NCBI RefSeq assembly: GCF_033807715.1
Contig: NC_084587.1
Span: forward strand, 23,026,017-23,090,016
DNA length: 64,000 nt
Source of the DNA: Cololabis saira
Lineage: Eukaryota; Chordata; Actinopteri; Beloniformes; Belonidae
Reading direction: 5' to 3'
The notes under the pieces were generated by a model. The model was not told the origin of the DNA, made no database searches, and was given only the letters and a program-made list of their open reading frames with translations. Position numbers and translations under genes: made by a program. Each line of letters starts with the position of its first letter. Position 1 is the stretch's first letter. Of this stretch, positions 61,856 to 64,000 are shown piece after piece.

Positions 61856-64000
61856 TTTTATTTTATTTTTGTTTCCGCAAAATAGACTTGCATTTCATAT
61901 CTAAGATGCATACGTTTTGAATGAAACATAATGAAACAGTTGAAGTCTTGCCATGGCTTTAATATCAAATGGCCTTTTGATTTTGCGGTACTTTAATCAA
62001 AGACTGATTTCAGTCCTATAGCTGAGAAAGTGGAAACTCTGCAAAATAAATGTCTTGTAGTCATAGGCAAAAAAAAAAAAAAAAAGAGAAAATGTTTATG
62101 TTGTTCGGTATACAAGAGAATATTGTCACCTTCCCTGCAGACTAACTGTACTTAGCAAAGTTATGGACCCTTTTTGGATCTATATTTGACTTTGGTCATC
62201 AATAACCCTGAGAGCCAACTTGAGCACATTAATAACAAGCACTTTGCCCACAAAAAGAGACAAGAGGGATGGTCATGGCATCCAGGTGACATTGACAGAG
62301 TAGCCGGCATGTGACCAACATCGAGGCCACGATCAACAACCATTTCTGTCAGTGGGAGTGCATCTCTTAGGCTGCATTAAAGCATAGCACATGGAAGAAA
62401 AATAGTTTTACTCAATTGATGGTGGTGGATTATACAAAGTTATTAAAATAGCAGTTGCTTAATGAGAAAATCTGTTTTTCTCCAAAATCTGCTCAGTCGA
62501 CTAATCAAATGACTTACAACTCTTAAAGAACTGTGATCATTCAACGATGTATTTAAATTAAAAATATAAAATGGGAACAAACAAAAACTCCTTGTTTTGT
62601 GTTCTCTAGAAAATATTTGACCAGGAATCAGTTAGAGAGGGTGAGGCTTAACATTATAGCCAAGGACATCCTTAAGACTGAAACTATGGAGGTCCAACAT
62701 ATGACCTCTTTGTCCAAGGACAAAGAGGTCACATCAACACCAACAAAACAGAATCAAATTTCCTGTCCAAGCGTGCTCAAATGTAGGGGTCAGGGAGGTG
62801 TAAACTGTCACATACACTGTCATGTTTTCACCTACAGTGGAAATAGCTGTGACTGTGTTTGATGTTTCAAAGTCTCTACTGAAGTTGCCACATAAAGAGC
62901 ATAATTGGAGTTTATTAAGTTTGATTGAGGAATTATTTTGCAATTGATGGTCTGATTGTACCGGATAAATGCAAGGTACAGGGTTTACTTTTTTTTTTTT
63001 TCAAATTAGTCAGCTGTTTATACACAGTTGCATTTTCAATTGCTCTTTAATTTCCTTCAGCTCCACAGGGCACGCGAGCACATTTCCATGCAACAACCGG
63101 CATACTTGTGTGTAGCAGCCGTGTTTGATCGGCTTCATCCTCACAAAGTCTTTTCATAATCCAGTGGAGTGTTATGATGTTTGTACAAGTTAAAAACAAA
63201 AAATGAATTAACAAGCTCTACGAGGAGAAAACTTCCTCCACCCTCTGTAATGTTTGGGGACGCTTTTGGTGGGGCGGGTACTCCCCGCTGGGAACCACTA
63301 GATAAAAACACCCTTGTGTGGAAAATAACTGCTTTTAAACAAGCACCCACTGATACATTTTGCAGTTGTATTGCTCCTGTTTATTTATTTGGGACAAGCT
63401 GACCCACTGACTTTGAGTCATACAAGCTGTTAGTTGGAACTTTAAAACCTGGCCCTGATTGATCCGGTTCCTCTCCAGTAGAAACCCTACAGAGGTTTAT
63501 ATTCTGCACTTTGATTAATTCTATAACATTCAATTCATCAGTGGCAATGCACTGCAGCTCCAACCAGATTAAAGGCCCACATAGACTACTTTCCCTTTCC
63601 ACTTGCCCTCCTGTTCATACAAATTAACATAGATCAAGTGGGCTGTTTGTGCTCCAGCAAGGCTTTGATCATCTCTGCCAGCGCATATAGAGCCATCACA
63701 AAGTACAAATGTACAGTTTCTCCTCATGCAAGGGCAGAACTCTGCTGCATGACTCTGACCTTGTTTAAACTATGTCGTGACATCCGGAAAGCAACGTCAT
63801 TGCCACTAAAACTCATTCTGGTCTGACTAGCTTTCATTTATCTTAATGGACTGCTTAAAATAGCAGAGTCAGACGAAATGTTTAATCCTAAATTTACATG
63901 AGATGACTGACTGAAAATTGAAAAAGCGACTAACACTTACCGTCATTCCTGGCTGTTCAACCTATCACTGAGCGTTTAACAACAAATACAGCTTTTTAAA

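Larger units (their letters stand above)
59574..64000. other. nr3c2 intron, continuing beyond the window
   Basis: Non-coding DNA upstream of the 131-nt exon. The preceding LBD exon (steroid-contact helix 5 region) was looked for and not found. It holds a perfect hairpin at 59982-60020 and a reversed repeat tail at 61755-61855. Confidence 0.75.

Noticed and set aside
59574..64000. Preceding nr3c2 ligand-binding exon
   Set aside because: I looked for the expected Trp-rich helix 5 and FAPDL-type segment on the minus strand and did not find it; it probably lies beyond the window.

Overview
The window is nuclear DNA of a teleost fish. It has short protein-coding exons with GT/AG introns, vertebrate gene families, long microsatellites, and a dense set of fish-type transposable elements (hAT and PIF/Harbinger-like MITEs, Tc1-like remnants, LINE fragments, one very large foldback). 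The species cannot be named from the sequence. The window holds no bacterial-type operons, CRISPR arrays or phage genes.

Two genes are present, both incomplete, and they converge tail to tail. Plus strand, 346-36556: the 3' two thirds of arhgap10 (GRAF2, a BAR-PH-RhoGAP-SH3 GTPase-activating protein). I traced 16 coding exons whose phases join without a break into 529 codons plus a stop. They cover the end of the BAR region, the PH domain, the RhoGAP domain with its arginine finger, a Ser/Thr-rich linker and the C-terminal SH3 domain. The BAR exons lie upstream of base 1. Minus strand, 59573-49515: the last three coding exons of nr3c2 (mineralocorticoid receptor), covering ligand-binding-domain helices 6-12 and the stop codon. 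Its earlier exons lie beyond base 64000. The convergent ARHGAP10/NR3C2 order matches human 4q31, which supports both names over the paralogous pair ARHGAP26/NR3C1 on human 5q31.

Layout: 1-2.8 kb, five PH exons and the first RhoGAP exons, tightly packed. 2.8-19.7 kb, remaining RhoGAP and linker exons separated by introns that carry a TTAA-flanked MITE, repeats of a common teleost family, a LINE 3' end and a 1.2-kb inverted-repeat element with a second palindrome inside it. 19.7-31.0 kb, a single 11.4-kb intron rich in nested LINE pieces, a perfect hAT MITE, a (GT)84 tract, Tc1-like debris and a GC-rich element set between AAT repeats. 31.0-36.6 kb, the last three exons, with a Tc1-like element and a Harbinger-like MITE in their introns. 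36.6-38.1 kb, the arhgap10 3' UTR. 38.1-49.5 kb, intergenic DNA and the undelimited nr3c2 3' UTR, with a 1-kb foldback at 40.6-41.6 kb. 49.5-64 kb, nr3c2 exons and introns.

I found no convincing new gene system. The most unusual features are structural: the near-perfect 1-kb foldback carrying CRE octamers, a Harbinger-like MITE carrying a promoter-like motif cluster, and the recurrence of CCAAT plus GC-box pairs in three unrelated repeats.
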